Shown: positions 1-9,296 of the stretch, piece after piece
How positions within the stretch are numbered: position 1 is the stretch's first letter
Layout of the letters: every line of letters starts with the position of its first letter
Assembly (NCBI RefSeq): GCF_014648875.1
Contig: NZ_BMRY01000012.1
Coordinates: 62,001 to 126,000 of the forward strand
Source of the DNA: Streptomyces parvus
GTDB taxonomy: Bacteria; Actinomycetota; Actinomycetes; Streptomycetales; Streptomycetaceae
Reading direction: 5' to 3'
Length of the DNA stretch: 64,000 nucleotides
Notes under the pieces: generated by a model
Told to the model about the DNA's origin: nothing
Seen by the model: the letters and a program-made list of their open reading frames with translations, nothing else
Database searches by the model: none
Translations under genes and position numbers: made by a program

Positions 1-3000
1 TCATGGACGGTCGCGTGGCGCAGGAACTCGGAGAAGTCGATCTGCACCGCGAAGTTCTGCTCCAGGCGCGCGATGATGCGCGTCGCGCCGAGGGAGTCGC
101 CGCCGAGCTCGAAGTAGTTGTCCGACACTGAGATCGGGTTGATCCCCAGGACGTCCTCCCAGGTGTCGGCGACGATGCTCATGGCCTCGGACATCGCCTC
201 CCGGTTGCCGCGCTCCACCTGCGGCGGATCGATCTCCAGGAGCTTGCGCCGGTCGACCTTTCCGTTGGTGGTCAGTGGGAAGGCATCGACGTACGTGATG
301 GTGCGCGGGATCATGCTCTCCGGCAGGACTTTCCTGAGCTGCGAGCGCAGCAGCGCCTCGTCAGCCGGAGCAGCTGTCGAAGCCCTCACGTAGGCACGCA
401 GGAGCGAGGCGCCGTGCTTGTCCTTGTCGGCGACGACGGAGCATTCGGCGACCCCTTCGACCGAGCTGATGGCCGTCTCGACCTCGGCCGGCTCCACGCG
501 GACGCCGTGGATCTTCACCATGTCGTCGCAGCGCCCGACGAATTCCAACTCGCCGTTCGGCGTGATGCGACCCAGGTCGCGCGTGCGGTACAACCGATGA
601 CCGCGCCGGTCCGTGAACGGATTCGGCACGAAGCTCTCCGCCGTCAGGGCGGGCCGGCCCAAGTACTCCTGGCCGACGCCGACACCGCCGATGTAGATCT
701 CGCCGACCTCCCCCTGCGGCACCGGCTGCATCGACTCCGACAGCAGGTAGATGTCCGTGTTCGGCAGCGGACGCCCCGCGAGGTTCGAGGGCGAGTCGGC
801 GCCGAGGACGCCGATCGTCGAGGAGATGGACCCCTCGCTCGCCCCGTACACCTGGCCCACGTCGGCGTGCGGCAGCCACTTCTCGACCAGCGCGTCCTGG
901 AGGGCGTCGCCGCCCAGGACCAGCTGGGTGATCAGCGGGACGTCCTCGGGCTCGATCACCGCGAGGGGCCCGGGCGTTCCCATGTACAGCGTGACCGCAT
1001 CGCGCCGCAGCGCTGCACTGATGACCCGCGCACCGCGCCGCTCCTGCCGGGGGACGACGCTCAGCTGCGCGCCGTTCAGCAGCGCCATCCACACCTCGGC
1101 GGACATCACGTCGAAGGAGGTGGTGGCGAGCTGGGCGATGTTGGTCGCGGTGCCGATGTCCATGGCCGCGCCCATCCCGAGCGCCCAGTTGCACAGTCCG
1201 TCGTGCGTGATGACGACGCCCTTCGGATGCCCCGTGGACCCCGAGGTGTAGACGACGTACGCGGGCTGTTTGGCCGCGGGGGCGCCCGCGGCGGCCCACT
1301 GCGACGACTCCTCCACGGGCGTCAGCCGCTCATAGTCCAGGGACGACCAGTCGTTCGGAGCCGTGTCGTCCTTGTGGGAGACCAGGATGGAGCAGCGGGC
1401 GTCACGCGACAGCCAAGCATTGCGCTCGGCGGGCGCGGCCGTGTCCAGGCACAGGTAGACCGCACCGATCCGGACGGTGGCGACGATCGCTACGACCAGG
1501 GCGATTCCGGGCTCCAGCGACAGCCCCACGACATCGCCCGTGCCGACTCCCGCGGCGGTCAGCGCTGCGGACACCGCCTGGCTCGACGTGTCCAGCTCGG
1601 CGTACGTCAGGAGCTCGCCCATGCACAGGAGTGCCGGCGCATCTGCATGCCGGCTGACGACGCCGGCGATCTCGTCGACCAGATTGAGGTCCAGCAGGTC
1701 CCCTCGCTCGGGGCCGGCGAGCGACTCGCCCTCCTTGAGCTCGGGCAGGCTGTTGTGACCGGCGGTGATCGGAGTGCCGCCCCGGGACGTGCCGCGCCGC
1801 AGTACGTCGACGAACCGCTCGCTCAGCGACGCGATCGTGTTCGCGTCGAACAGGTCGCTGCGGTAGTTGACTTGGATCTGCATACTGCTGCCCTCGAAAA
1901 CCTGGAAGGTCAGGTCCAGCGACGAGCCGGGCAGCGGCGCCTGCGTCGGGGTCGCCATGAGGTCACCGATGGCGTACTCGGAGACGGACTCCGGCTGGTA
2001 GACCAGCGACGTCTGCAAGTACGGGGTTTGGTTGGGGCGGCGTGGGGGGCGGGTGGCGGCGATGAGGAGGTCGAAGGGGAGGTCTTGGTGGTCTTGTGCG
2101 TCGAGGACGGTTTCGCGTGTGCGGTGGGTGACGTCGCGGAAGGTGGGGTTTGCGCCGAGGTCGGTGCGCAGCACGAGGTTGTTGACGAAGAACCCGATGA
2201 GGTGGTCGAGGTGGGGGTGGTTGCGGCCTGCGACGGGGGTGGCGATGACGATGTCGGTCTGGCCGGTGAGTTGGTGCAGGAGGATGTTGTAGGCGGCGAG
2301 GAGGACCATGAAGGGGGTGAGGCCTTCGTCGCGTGCCAGGGTGCGCAGGTCGGTGGTGAGTTGGGGGTCGAGGGTGAAGCTGTGGGTGTCGCCTTCCCAT
2401 CGCGGATCGGCCAGTGGCTGCCTGTCGTAGGGCAGTTGCATGTAGGCGGGGGCTCCGTCGAGCTTGTCGCGCCAGTACGTCTCCAGCGCCTGCCTGCGAT
2501 CCGTGGTCAGCAGCACCTCCTGCTGCACCGCGTAGTCCGCGTACTGGAGGGGTAGCTCGGGAAGCGGCGAGGGCTCGCCCGCGCACAGTGCCGGGTAGAT
2601 CGCCGCCAGTTCGTCCTGCAGGACGATGGCTGACCAGCCGTCGGTCACGATGTGGTGCATGTTGAGCACCAGGACGCTCTCCTGAACGCTGGTCACGATC
2701 AGCCGCGCGCGGAACAACGGGCCCCGGGCCAGGTGGAAGGGCGTGGTGAGCTCTTCCCGTATTGCAGCGTCCACGTCGTCCGGGCTGCCGTCGCGGCAGT
2801 CCACCACGGGCAGGGCGACCTCGTACGCCGGTCCGATCACCTGGACCGGGACCCCGCGCTCCGCCGCGAACACCGTCCGCAGCACCTCGTGCCGCGCAAC
2901 GATGGCGCTCAGAGACGCCTGCACCACGTCGGGGCGCACCGGACCGCGGAGCCGCAGGATCAGGGGCGTGGTGTACGCCAAGCTTCCGGGTGCCGCTTGC

Positions 3001-3062
3001 TCAGCAAGCCATAATCTCCGCTGCCCGTAGGACAAAGCTTCCCTGCGGATTCCCGAGTTCAA
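1..3062 (-). CDS. Non-ribosomal peptide synthetase (C-A-T module, 3' end outside window)
   Basis: About 1020 residues are visible before the left edge cuts the gene. A condensation domain comes first: LSYGQRRLW near residue 15 and the catalytic HHIVTDGWS near residue 136. An adenylation domain follows (YTSGSTGHPKG near 605, YRTRDLG later). A carrier domain ends the visible part with ELGGDSL, whose serine at about residue 990 takes the phosphopantetheine arm. The module selects, activates and condenses one amino acid. By my rough alignment the specificity pocket reads about D-V-A-M-L-G-V-I-S, which I cannot assign to a substrate. The TTG start is inferred: the frame stays open upstream, but a good promoter at 3112-3139 lies inside that stretch and no ATG or GTG occurs after it. 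Codon use changes sharply at about 2030-2420. A starting C domain suggests an internal or downstream module of a multi-protein line. Confidence 0.93.
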   Translation of the reverse strand, partial: MNSGIRREALSYGQRRLWLAEQAAPGSLAYTTPLILRLRGPVRPDVVQASLSAIVARHEVLRTVFAAERGVPVQVIGPAYEVALPVVDCRDGSPDDVDAAIREELTTPFHLARGPLFRARLIVTSVQESVLVLNMHHIVTDGWSAIVLQDELAAIYPALCAGEPSPLPELPLQYADYAVQQEVLLTTDRRQALETYWRDKLDGAPAYMQLPYDRQPLADPRWEGDTHSFTLDPQLTTDLRTLARDEGLTPFMVLLAAYNILLHQLTGQTDIVIATPVAGRNHPHLDHLIGFFVNNLVLRTDLGANPTFRDVTHRTRETVLDAQDHQDLPFDLLIAATRPPRRPNQTPYLQTSLVYQPESVSEYAIGDLMATPTQAPLPGSSLDLTFQVFEGSSMQIQVNYRSDLFDANTIASLSERFVDVLRRGTSRGGTPITAGHNSLPELKEGESLAGPERGDLLDLNLVDEIAGVVSRHADAPALLCMGELLTYAELDTSSQAVSAALTAAGVGTGDVVGLSLEPGIALVVAIVATVRIGAVYLCLDTAAPAERNAWLSRDARCSILVSHKDDTAPNDWSSLDYERLTPVEESSQWAAAGAPAAKQPAYVVYTSGSTGHPKGVVITHDGLCNWALGMGAAMDIGTATNIAQLATTSFDVMSAEVWMALLNGAQLSVVPRQERRGARVISAALRRDAVTLYMGTPGPLAVIEPEDVPLITQLVLGGDALQDALVEKWLPHADVGQVYGASEGSISSTIGVLGADSPSNLAGRPLPNTDIYLLSESMQPVPQGEVGEIYIGGVGVGQEYLGRPALTAESFVPNPFTDRRGHRLYRTRDLGRITPNGELEFVGRCDDMVKIHGVRVEPAEVETAISSVEGVAECSVVADKDKHGASLLRAYVRASTAAPADEALLRSQLRKVLPESMIPRTITYVDAFPLTTNGKVDRRKLLEIDPPQVERGNREAMSEAMSIVADTWEDVLGINPISVSDNYFELGGDSLGATRIIARLEQNFAVQIDFSEFLRHATVH

Positions 3063-3111
3063 CGTGCGGCCCTCTCGGAGTTGTCTGTGCCTACTGCATC
3101 TCAGCCAGTGG

Positions 3112-3139
3112 ATCTTAACGGTGAGGTGAGTGGTGTCAA
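3112..3139 (-). promoter_or_regulatory. Sigma-70 type promoter of the NRPS gene
   Basis: On the minus strand a perfect TTGACA (3139-3134) is followed after 16 bp by TAAGAT (3117-3112). Transcription would start near 3104, giving a leader of about 40 nt before the TTG at 3062. This is what fixes the start of the NRPS reading frame, which would otherwise stay open further upstream. Confidence 0.65.
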
Positions 3140-3437
3140 CAGAATTTAAGGCGGGCGGAGATGTGCTCGCAGGAAGCGTAAGTCACCCTGCAGTGAAAGA
3201 AGTCGGAGGTCACCGTAGAACAACCCGGCCCGCGACTTGACGCGTTGGCTGGGCGCTCAACGGGACCGGGCAGGCAGGGTCCCAAGCGCATGGAGTATGC
3301 ATCGGTCATGGTATGACGGGCCGTGGCGGAGTGCCACAGGTCTCCAGATCATTTGCAGGTTCCTGTCGCCGCGAGCAGGAGATTCGCCTGCTCTGTAGGG
3401 CTAGTGCGTTGTCCACGAAAACGTTTGCCGGGGTTGA
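3140..3437. other. Intergenic stretch between NRPS promoter and IS630 relic
   Basis: No convincing gene is visible. A hairpin with 7-bp arms (GAGCAGG at 3373-3379, CCTGCTC at 3387-3393) lies just outside the end of the IS630-type relic. I could not match a terminal inverted repeat at the relic's other side, so the element's ends are not defined. Confidence 0.4.
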
Positions 3438-4333
3438 TCAGGCGGCTTGAGGCCGTGGCCGTCCCCAGCGTTGTTGGCGTTCGCTTCGGACATTGGCGTG
3501 TTCGCGGCGTTGGGCGGCCAGAACGTCCGGGTCGCGGGCATTGGCGTTGCGCCACCGCAGGTGAGTCCTGCAGCTTCCGGGCCAGTGCCGGGTGGTTGGG
3601 GTGGTTGGAACCGCCCATGACGAAGTTCCGTAGAGGGCCGTGCGGCGCCGGTTCACGCCCCACAGATGGTCGTCGCCGAGGGAGTAGCAGCCGTGGAAGT
3701 AGCGGATGCCGCGGGTGCGGTGGCAGGCGGCCGGCAGCCGGTCCGGCTTCTTCTTCCCGGCCCAGGAGGAGCCGTGGCAGGGGCGGATCGACAGCGGGCC
3801 GAACTGGTCGAAGGCGAAACAGCGATCCAGGAAATTCCTGGTCACGTGCTCAATGCGGTCGATCTTGGCGTCCTTGTAGGGATCTTTGGACTCCTTCCAG
3901 GTGCGCGTGCGCTGGAGGGAGATCCCGTGTTCGCGCAGGATCTGCCGCAGCCGTTCCCGGCCGATCCTGACCGTTCGGATCCGGTTGCGGGCCAGGTAGT
4001 CGGTGAGCTTGCGGAGACTCCAGTGCGTGAACGGCTGCCCCAGTCCGACGGAGCGTGTCCTGGCCGTCGTGATGATGAACTCGCGTTCGTCATCGCTGAT
4101 CAGGGGACGGCCTCCCGCCCACCGAGGCCCAGCGCGGCCAGGCCTCTCTCGTTGAACGCGTTGATCACGTCCCGAACGGTGTCCTCATGGGCGGTGACCA
4201 GCCGGGCGATCGCTGTCACCGGGGTGCCCGACGTCGAGGCCGTGATGATCAGAGCTGTCCTATCAATCGGTAGTACCTTGACAGTCGTCAAGGCCGGGGG
4301 TTCAATGTGATCATCTTCAAGCGGGATATCCAA
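3438..4333 (-). pseudogene. IS630-family transposase, frameshifted and internally deleted
   Basis: The N-terminal helix-turn-helix part (TAIARLVTAHEDTVRDVINAF) reads in one frame from 4333 to about 4100. The rest continues in another frame: RWAGGRPLISDDE, then HWSLRKLTDYLARNRIRTV, then CFAFDQFGPLSIRPCHGS and RYFHGCYSLGDDHLWGV. After that the protein jumps to its own C-terminus (GGSNHPNHPALARKLQD in a third frame, then WRNANARDPDVLAAQRRE). The missing block of roughly 80-90 residues normally carries the second Asp and the Glu of the DDE triad, so this copy cannot transpose. It separates the NRPS gene from the exporter. Identification is from remembered family sequence. Confidence 0.85.
4278..4306 (+). 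promoter_or_regulatory. Probable promoter for the MFS exporter
   Basis: TTGACA at 4278-4283, a 17-bp spacer and TTCAAT at 4301-4306 form a plausible promoter reading toward the exporter. It lies inside the 5' end of the IS630 relic, so the element may now drive the gene. The -35 is embedded in a palindrome CCTTGAC-4 nt-GTCAAGG (4276-4293). Confidence 0.45.
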
Positions 4334-4362
4334 AACTCACGGTTGAATAATTCTGGATATCC
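4324..4362. promoter_or_regulatory. Inverted repeat in the exporter leader
   Basis: GGATATCCA (4324-4332) and TGGATATCC (4354-4362) are exact reverse complements 21 nt apart, and each contains the palindrome GGATATCC. They sit in the AT-rich leader just before the exporter start. A dimeric repressor operator or an RNA hairpin are both possible. Confidence 0.4.
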
Positions 4363-4376
4363 GGGCAGGTCGCCCC

Positions 4377-5696
4377 ATGAAGCGGACATTTTCTGCATCG
4401 AGGAGATACAGCAAGTGCGGGTCCCCTGATATGCGCGTCTCACGAGGTCCTCTGAAGAGTCGTAATTTCCGCTTGCTCGTGACCTGCAACGTCATTTCTG
4501 TTGCTGGCTCGTCGATTGCGAACGTCGCCATACCCTTCGCGGTTCTCGGGGTCGGCGGCTCGGCGGCCGACGTGGCATTCGTGGCGACCGCCAAGCTCAT
4601 CCCCATCGTCGCGTTCCTGTTGATCGGCGGGGTGCTCGCGGACCGGTTGCCGCGTCATAGGGTCCTGGTGGCAGCGAATGGCCTGCAGGCCATCGCCGCA
4701 GGTGCGGCGGCTGCACTGATCCTCGGCGGGCACGCGCGAGTCTGGCAGTTGGCGGTGCTGGCCGCAGTGAGCGGCATCGGCGTGGCGATGAGCTATCCGG
4801 CGTCCCAGGGGCTGCTCCCACAAACGGTGCCGGCCGATCAAAGACCGTCGGCGGTATCCCTGGACCGCATGTCCAGGAACACGGCGTCCATTGGCGGAGC
4901 TGCGCTCGGCGGCGTTCTCATCGTGCTGTGGGGGCCGGGCTGGGGGCTCGTTTTCGACGCCGCGAGCTTTGCCATCGCCGGAGCGCTGAGATTCCGGATG
5001 CAATTCCCCGACCTGCCGCGGGTGCAGGTCTCCAGCATGCTGACCGACCTGCGGGCCGGCTGGCGCGCTTTCACTTCGCGTCGCTGGCTATGGATGATTG
5101 TTGCGCAGGCCGCGGTCATTACCACCTTGAGTTCGGCTCTGATCAGCGTGCTGGGGCCATTGGTCGCGCATTCCGATCTCGATGGCGCGAGCAGTTGGGG
5201 GTTCATCGTGGCCGCCTACGGTTTCGGCGCGGTCGTGGGCGGCTTCGTCTTGCTCAGGTTCCGGCCCAAGCGATTACTCCTCGCTGGAATCCTGTCGCTT
5301 CCCGCTCTCTCCCTTTTGTTCTTCGCGCTCGCTGTTCCTCTGTCGACCCCTCTCGGCGTCGCAGCGTCGTTCCTGGCTGGGGCATTCCTGGAAGTGTTCG
5401 AGGTGAGCTGGGTCATCACGCTGCAACAGGAAATACCGCCCGACGAGCTTTCCCGCATATCCTCCTATGACGCGCTGGGAAATTACGCGCTCGCCCCGGT
5501 GGGAATCGCCGCGGCCGGCGGGCTTGCCGGCTCCTTCGGGGCCTCGGTCATCCTGACGTTCAGCGGCGCCCTCATCGTGCTCCTCACCTGCGCTGTCCTC
5601 TTCGTGCCCGAAGTCCGGCACATGCGACGGCGGCTGCCCGCGCCTTCCGGCACCGGCAATGCAGTGACCGTTCCATCGGCGGCGGGCGACAACTGA
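4377..5696 (+). CDS. MFS transporter, EntS/MFS_3-like exporter
   Basis: The 439-residue protein is almost entirely hydrophobic, with about 12 membrane segments and the short polar loop LADRLPRHRV typical of the MFS signature between segments 2 and 3. It resembles the MFS_3 group of enterobactin and antibiotic exporters and probably exports a small molecule, most simply the product of the neighbouring NRPS. An internal ATG at 4431 (MRVSRGPLKSRNFRLL) matches the usual family N-terminus and is a serious alternative start; neither start has a strong ribosome site. Flanking DNA is IS relic on both sides and less GC-rich than the core chromosome, consistent with acquired DNA. Confidence 0.88.
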   Translation: MKRTFSASRRYSKCGSPDMRVSRGPLKSRNFRLLVTCNVISVAGSSIANVAIPFAVLGVGGSAADVAFVATAKLIPIVAFLLIGGVLADRLPRHRVLVAANGLQAIAAGAAAALILGGHARVWQLAVLAAVSGIGVAMSYPASQGLLPQTVPADQRPSAVSLDRMSRNTASIGGAALGGVLIVLWGPGWGLVFDAASFAIAGALRFRMQFPDLPRVQVSSMLTDLRAGWRAFTSRRWLWMIVAQAAVITTLSSALISVLGPLVAHSDLDGASSWGFIVAAYGFGAVVGGFVLLRFRPKRLLLAGILSLPALSLLFFALAVPLSTPLGVAASFLAGAFLEVFEVSWVITLQQEIPPDELSRISSYDALGNYALAPVGIAAAGGLAGSFGASVILTFSGALIVLLTCAVLFVPEVRHMRRRLPAPSGTGNAVTVPSAAGDN

Positions 5697-5781
5697 AACG
5701 TAAGCATTCAGAAGGCCCGGTCGGGTGCTCGTCTCCTGACGATGCGACAGGTGGCGGGTGGGTGCAGCTGTATCTGTGGTC

Positions 5782-6484
5782 ATGTTGTCGGGGCTGGAGT
5801 CCGCGTCGCGTGAGGATCTCCTCGTGGTGATCAGGACAGGTGGCGGTCGTGGAGGCTCCGGCGGCGGAACTGGCCGAGTCCAAAGAACGGTTGACGGCGC
5901 GGGTGGCGGAGTCGGAGCGTCGTTGGGGCGCAACTCCCAGAACTCCTCGATGCGGACGTCTTGGGACACCTTCGGTCGGCCGGAGAAGTAGCCGCAGATC
6001 AGTTGCGGGCGCAAGCGGGGACGTCAGCCGCCGCCGTCAGGTCCGTGATATCCCGTTGACCACGGTGTAGGTGAGCGAGTACCGGTACCGATGCCGATGC
6101 GCGTGCGGGACGGTGACCGCCGCGCGGATGTCCGATGAGATCGCCCGATCCCCCTCCCCCTTCCCCTCCTCCTACGGCCGAACCTGCGGGCGCTCGCTGT
6201 CTATCTGCTGGTCTTCCCGCGCATCCCCGGGGAGCGGACAGCGATCCTGATCCGGGATGTGACCGGAGCCGAGGCACCAACTACTGCAGCGAGCGAGCAC
6301 TCCGCCCGGTCAAGACCCACTCGAGATCTCCGGATGTCACCAATCCGCTGACGGCGCCACGGCATGGCTTGCCTTGCGCTCCTGCCTCGACTCCGCCCGC
6401 AAACACGGGCTGAGCGCCTTCGTGGCCATCCGCAGCGCCTTCACCGGCGACCTCTGGATGCCACCCATCGAACAAGTTGCCTGA
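5782..6484 (+). pseudogene. IS66-family transposase (TnpC) relic
   Basis: Fragments of an IS66 transposase appear in order across all three frames. They are the N-terminal coiled region (LESASREDLLVVI, then AAELAESKERLTARVAESER, then LGRNSQNSSM), the middle (VRDIPLTTV, LRALAVYLLVFPRIPGERTA, RDVTGAE) and the C-terminus (NYCSERALRPVK, then RSCLDSARKHGLSAFVAIR and FTGDLWMPPIEQVA with a stop at 6482). Most of the catalytic core is deleted at about 6280, and several frameshifts are present. The gene is dead. Its last codons abut the broken end of the IS5-type relic. Identification rests on remembered family motifs. Confidence 0.75.
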
Positions 6485-7148
6485 TCAGGGCATTCGTGGT
6501 GCGTGTGTCGACATCCAGGGCCCGCTCCGGTTTGCCCTTTCGGGCGGCGGACCGGGATGCGTATGCCGATGCCGGCGCCGATGTAGCCCTTGTCGGCCAA
6601 CGTGGGCATGCCGTCGGCGGCTGCCTCGTGCAGGGCGGGACATACAGCCGGGCTGCGGTGATGTCCGGGGTGGAGCCCGGTTCGGCGTCGGAGACCCACG
6701 GTGGGGTGCCGTCCGGGGCGGACAGGAACTGGATGTTCCCGCCGAAGCTCTTGTGCTTCTGGCTGAACCACAGATCGTTGCCGTTGTCCCGGGTACCCGT
6801 GACGCGATCGCTCTCGACGAGCATGCCGTCGAGGATCACATGGCTCATCTCCTCACCGCGGCAGCGGTCCAACAGACCGTGCAGGTCTGGTGCTTGAGCG
6901 GCGAGGACGTCGACACCCTCGTGGGGGTAGCGGTAGCCGGTGGCCTGCGAGACGCCTGCATCGCGGGCCAGGCAGTGCACGCAACTGCGCTCGCGGAACC
7001 AGCGCAGGACCAGGACCGCTTGGCGGAACGTGCCCAAGGCCCGCGACCCGCGTGGGGTGTTGAGTCGGCGACGGTGCCCGGCGAGTAGCCGGGAGCGGTG
7101 GACCACGATGTGGCGTGGGACGTCGAGCGTGGCAGCACAGGTGACCAA
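6480..7148 (-). pseudogene. IS5-family (DDE_Tnp_4) transposase, frameshifted and 3'-truncated
   Basis: The start (MVTCAATLDVPRHIV) through GTRDNGNDLWFSQKHKSFGG and PGSTPDITAAR reads in one frame. ALHEAAADGMPTLADKGYIG lies in a second frame, and the last visible part (RALDVDTRTTNALIRQL) is back in the first. Homology stops at about 6480, where the sequence runs into the last codons of the IS66 relic, so the C-terminal third is lost. The DDE-type motifs LDG and ADKGY remain but the frame is broken at least twice. Confidence 0.8.
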
Positions 7149-7345
7149 CGTGCAGCCTCTGGTTGCGCGGACGATCTTGTGGTGAGAACCGTCCTACCAG
7201 GGGCTTCGCCTCTGTCCGCGACGGGGCCCGCACAGCATTTCACTGAGAAAACCTCAACCAGTCGCATTCCTTCTGCATGCGTAGACTGAAACCCTGTCAA
7301 AGATCTTTGGCCCGGGTGCTGGCCCGCCCAGATGAGGAGTGCTCT

Positions 7346-8344
7346 GTGAACGCAGTCCTACCCTTGGACGTTGGCGATGCGGCGCTGTCCAGTGAACTCG
7401 CTGCTGGGATGGCGGAAGTGGAGAGACAACTGATCGAGTCCGTGGCAACGGACAACGACGTTCTCGCCGCGGCGGCACGTCACTTGATCAGTGCCGGCGG
7501 GAAGCGCCTGCGACCGTTCCTGGTCCTCCTGGGAGCCCAGTTCGGCAACGAGCGTGACGAGCGTCTGGTGTCGGCGGCGGTCGCCGTGGAGCTGACGCAC
7601 ATCGGCACCCTCTACCACGACGACGTCATGGACGAGGCGACCATCCGACGCGGCGTGCCCAGCGCGCACCTGCTGTGGGGCACGCCGCTCGCCGTCTTCA
7701 CCGGGGACTTCCTCTTCTCCCGCGCGTCCCTACTGATAGCGGGTCTGGGCGACGAGGCGATCCAGCTCCACGCGAAGGCGTTCATGCGCCTCGTCGACGG
7801 CCAGTCGGCCGAGACGGCCGGACCACCGCAGAGCGAGGACGACGGCCTGGGCCACCACCTCGGTGTGCTGGGCAACAAGACCGCGTCGCTGTTTGCCGCC
7901 TCCGGTGAGCTGGGCAGCCTGCTGTCCGGCGCCTCCGCGGAGGTCACCGCGCGCATCGGCAGGGCCTGCGAGGCCTGGGGGATGGCCTTCCAGTTGTCGG
8001 ACGACGTGCTCGACGTGACCAGCGAGTCAGAGGAGTCCGGCAAGGCTCCGGGAGCCGACCTCCGGGAGGGCGTTCCCACCCTGCCGATGATCTACGCGCT
8101 GCGCTCGTCGCACCCCTCGGACGCACGGCTCGTGGAACTGCTGCGTGCCGGCCAGCTGACGGACCCGGCACAGCACGCGGAAGCCCTGGCGCTCCTCCAG
8201 AAGCATCCGGCCATCGACATGGCCCGGGCCGAGGTGCGGGAGTGGGCTGAGGTCGCCCGACGGGAGATCCGGGGGCTGCCCGACGCACCGGCACGCGCGG
8301 TGTTTGAGGCGCTGTGCGATTTCGTCGTGGAGAAGACCCGCTGA
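7346..8344 (+). CDS. Polyprenyl diphosphate synthase (trans-isoprenyl type)
   Basis: The 332-residue enzyme has both aspartate-rich motifs: DDVMD at 92-96 and DDVLD at 219-223. It also has GGKRLRP near residue 53, which binds isopentenyl diphosphate. Such enzymes add isopentenyl units to an allylic diphosphate; the chain length made here cannot be read safely. The GTG at 7346 follows GAGGAG by 7 nt and is preferred over the upstream in-frame ATG at 7277, which has no such site and adds 23 unconserved residues. The gene is intact although IS relics precede it and a recombinase relic follows. It could make a quinone side chain or a precursor for a specialised metabolite. Confidence 0.9.
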   Translation: MNAVLPLDVGDAALSSELAAGMAEVERQLIESVATDNDVLAAAARHLISAGGKRLRPFLVLLGAQFGNERDERLVSAAVAVELTHIGTLYHDDVMDEATIRRGVPSAHLLWGTPLAVFTGDFLFSRASLLIAGLGDEAIQLHAKAFMRLVDGQSAETAGPPQSEDDGLGHHLGVLGNKTASLFAASGELGSLLSGASAEVTARIGRACEAWGMAFQLSDDVLDVTSESEESGKAPGADLREGVPTLPMIYALRSSHPSDARLVELLRAGQLTDPAQHAEALALLQKHPAIDMARAEVREWAEVARREIRGLPDAPARAVFEALCDFVVEKTR

Positions 8345-8699
8345 ACCCTCCGAATTCTTTGCCCCCTCTGCTTGGCGGCCGCCGATCCGGACCGGGCCCT
8401 GGCCATGGTCCTGCGGGCGGCCGGCCCGCTGGCGGAAGTCGCCGTACGGGGACCGGTCCGTTCGCACGCGTCACAACGACCAGGCAGTAGGACCGGGAGC
8501 CGAGGCTGGGCCTGCGGGCCGACGGTCTGAGGTTCCCCAACACTGTTACGGCACGGACTGCCGGGCGAGGCTGGTGTGCAGGGCGGCGAGGTAGGCGAGC
8601 CGGTTCTCCCGCAGGCAGGGACAAGCGCCTTGCGCGCAACTTTATGCACGCGAATCTGTGCGGTGGCCCAAGTCGCCACGGGAGCGGCGCGACGCGTGG
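8345..8699. other. Intergenic stretch with no recognisable gene
   Basis: Short open frames on both strands show no family I recognise and no ribosome site. It lies between an intact synthase gene and a recombinase relic, so it is probably further decayed element DNA. Confidence 0.4.
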
Positions 8700-9220
8700 C
8701 CGATGACTACGGCACTGCGGGTCCGCGATGTCATCAACGGGCGGAACAGGATCGCCGTCGTAGTCGGTCTGGGCTGCGGACTCCGCCAGGGCGAGGTGTT
8801 CGGACTGAGTCCGGAGGGCATCGACCATGAACGCGGCATGCTTCAGGTTCGGCGCCAAGTGCAGGTGATTCACGGAAAACACATGGAACACCTACACCTG
8901 GAGGCCGGCCTTGGCCAAGGCCGGTGTCATCCCGCCACGTGCCGAGGGGGCGAAAGCCTGGCAGTGGGCGGCGGCCCCGAAGGACGGTTTCCACGTGCTT
9001 CGGCACACTTACGCCTCGATCATGCCGGAAGCCGGAGAGTCCGTCGTGACCTTGGCGCGGTGGCTCGGACATTCCTCGCCAGCGGTCACTCTCGGTTACT
9101 ATGCTCACTTCATGCCGGAGGCCGGCAGCAAGGGGCGCGGCACCATCGACGGTCTGCTTGGGAAGGGCGGGGCATCGGCTTGCCGGCCGAAACTCCCCAG
9201 ATTCTCCCCAGCGCCGTCGA
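8700..9220 (+). pseudogene. Tyrosine recombinase (phage-type integrase) C-terminal relic
   Basis: The catalytic half is visible in at least two frames. GCGLRQGEVFGLSPEGID holds the first catalytic Arg. The second block comes after a shift near 8890: FHVLRHTYAS, ARWLGHSSPAVTLGYYAHF and AGSKGRGTIDGLLG, with the His-x-x-Arg, His and Tyr positions. A third frame carries AGRNSPDSPQ, which resembles the usual integrase tail. The N-terminal DNA-binding part and the region between the first Arg and HVLRH are missing or scrambled. This implies that an integrative element once sat here. No tRNA or direct-repeat attachment site is visible nearby. Confidence 0.8.
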
Positions 9221-9296
9221 CCGGCGATTCCCGCCTCTGCGCCCGGCGGCAGCCCTCCGTTGATTGCAAGGCTGAAAAGATGGGTGGCCTGGGAAA

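Noticed and set aside
3063..3180. N-terminal extension of the NRPS beyond the TTG at 3062
   Set aside because: The open frame there contains the -35 and -10 boxes and no ATG or GTG.
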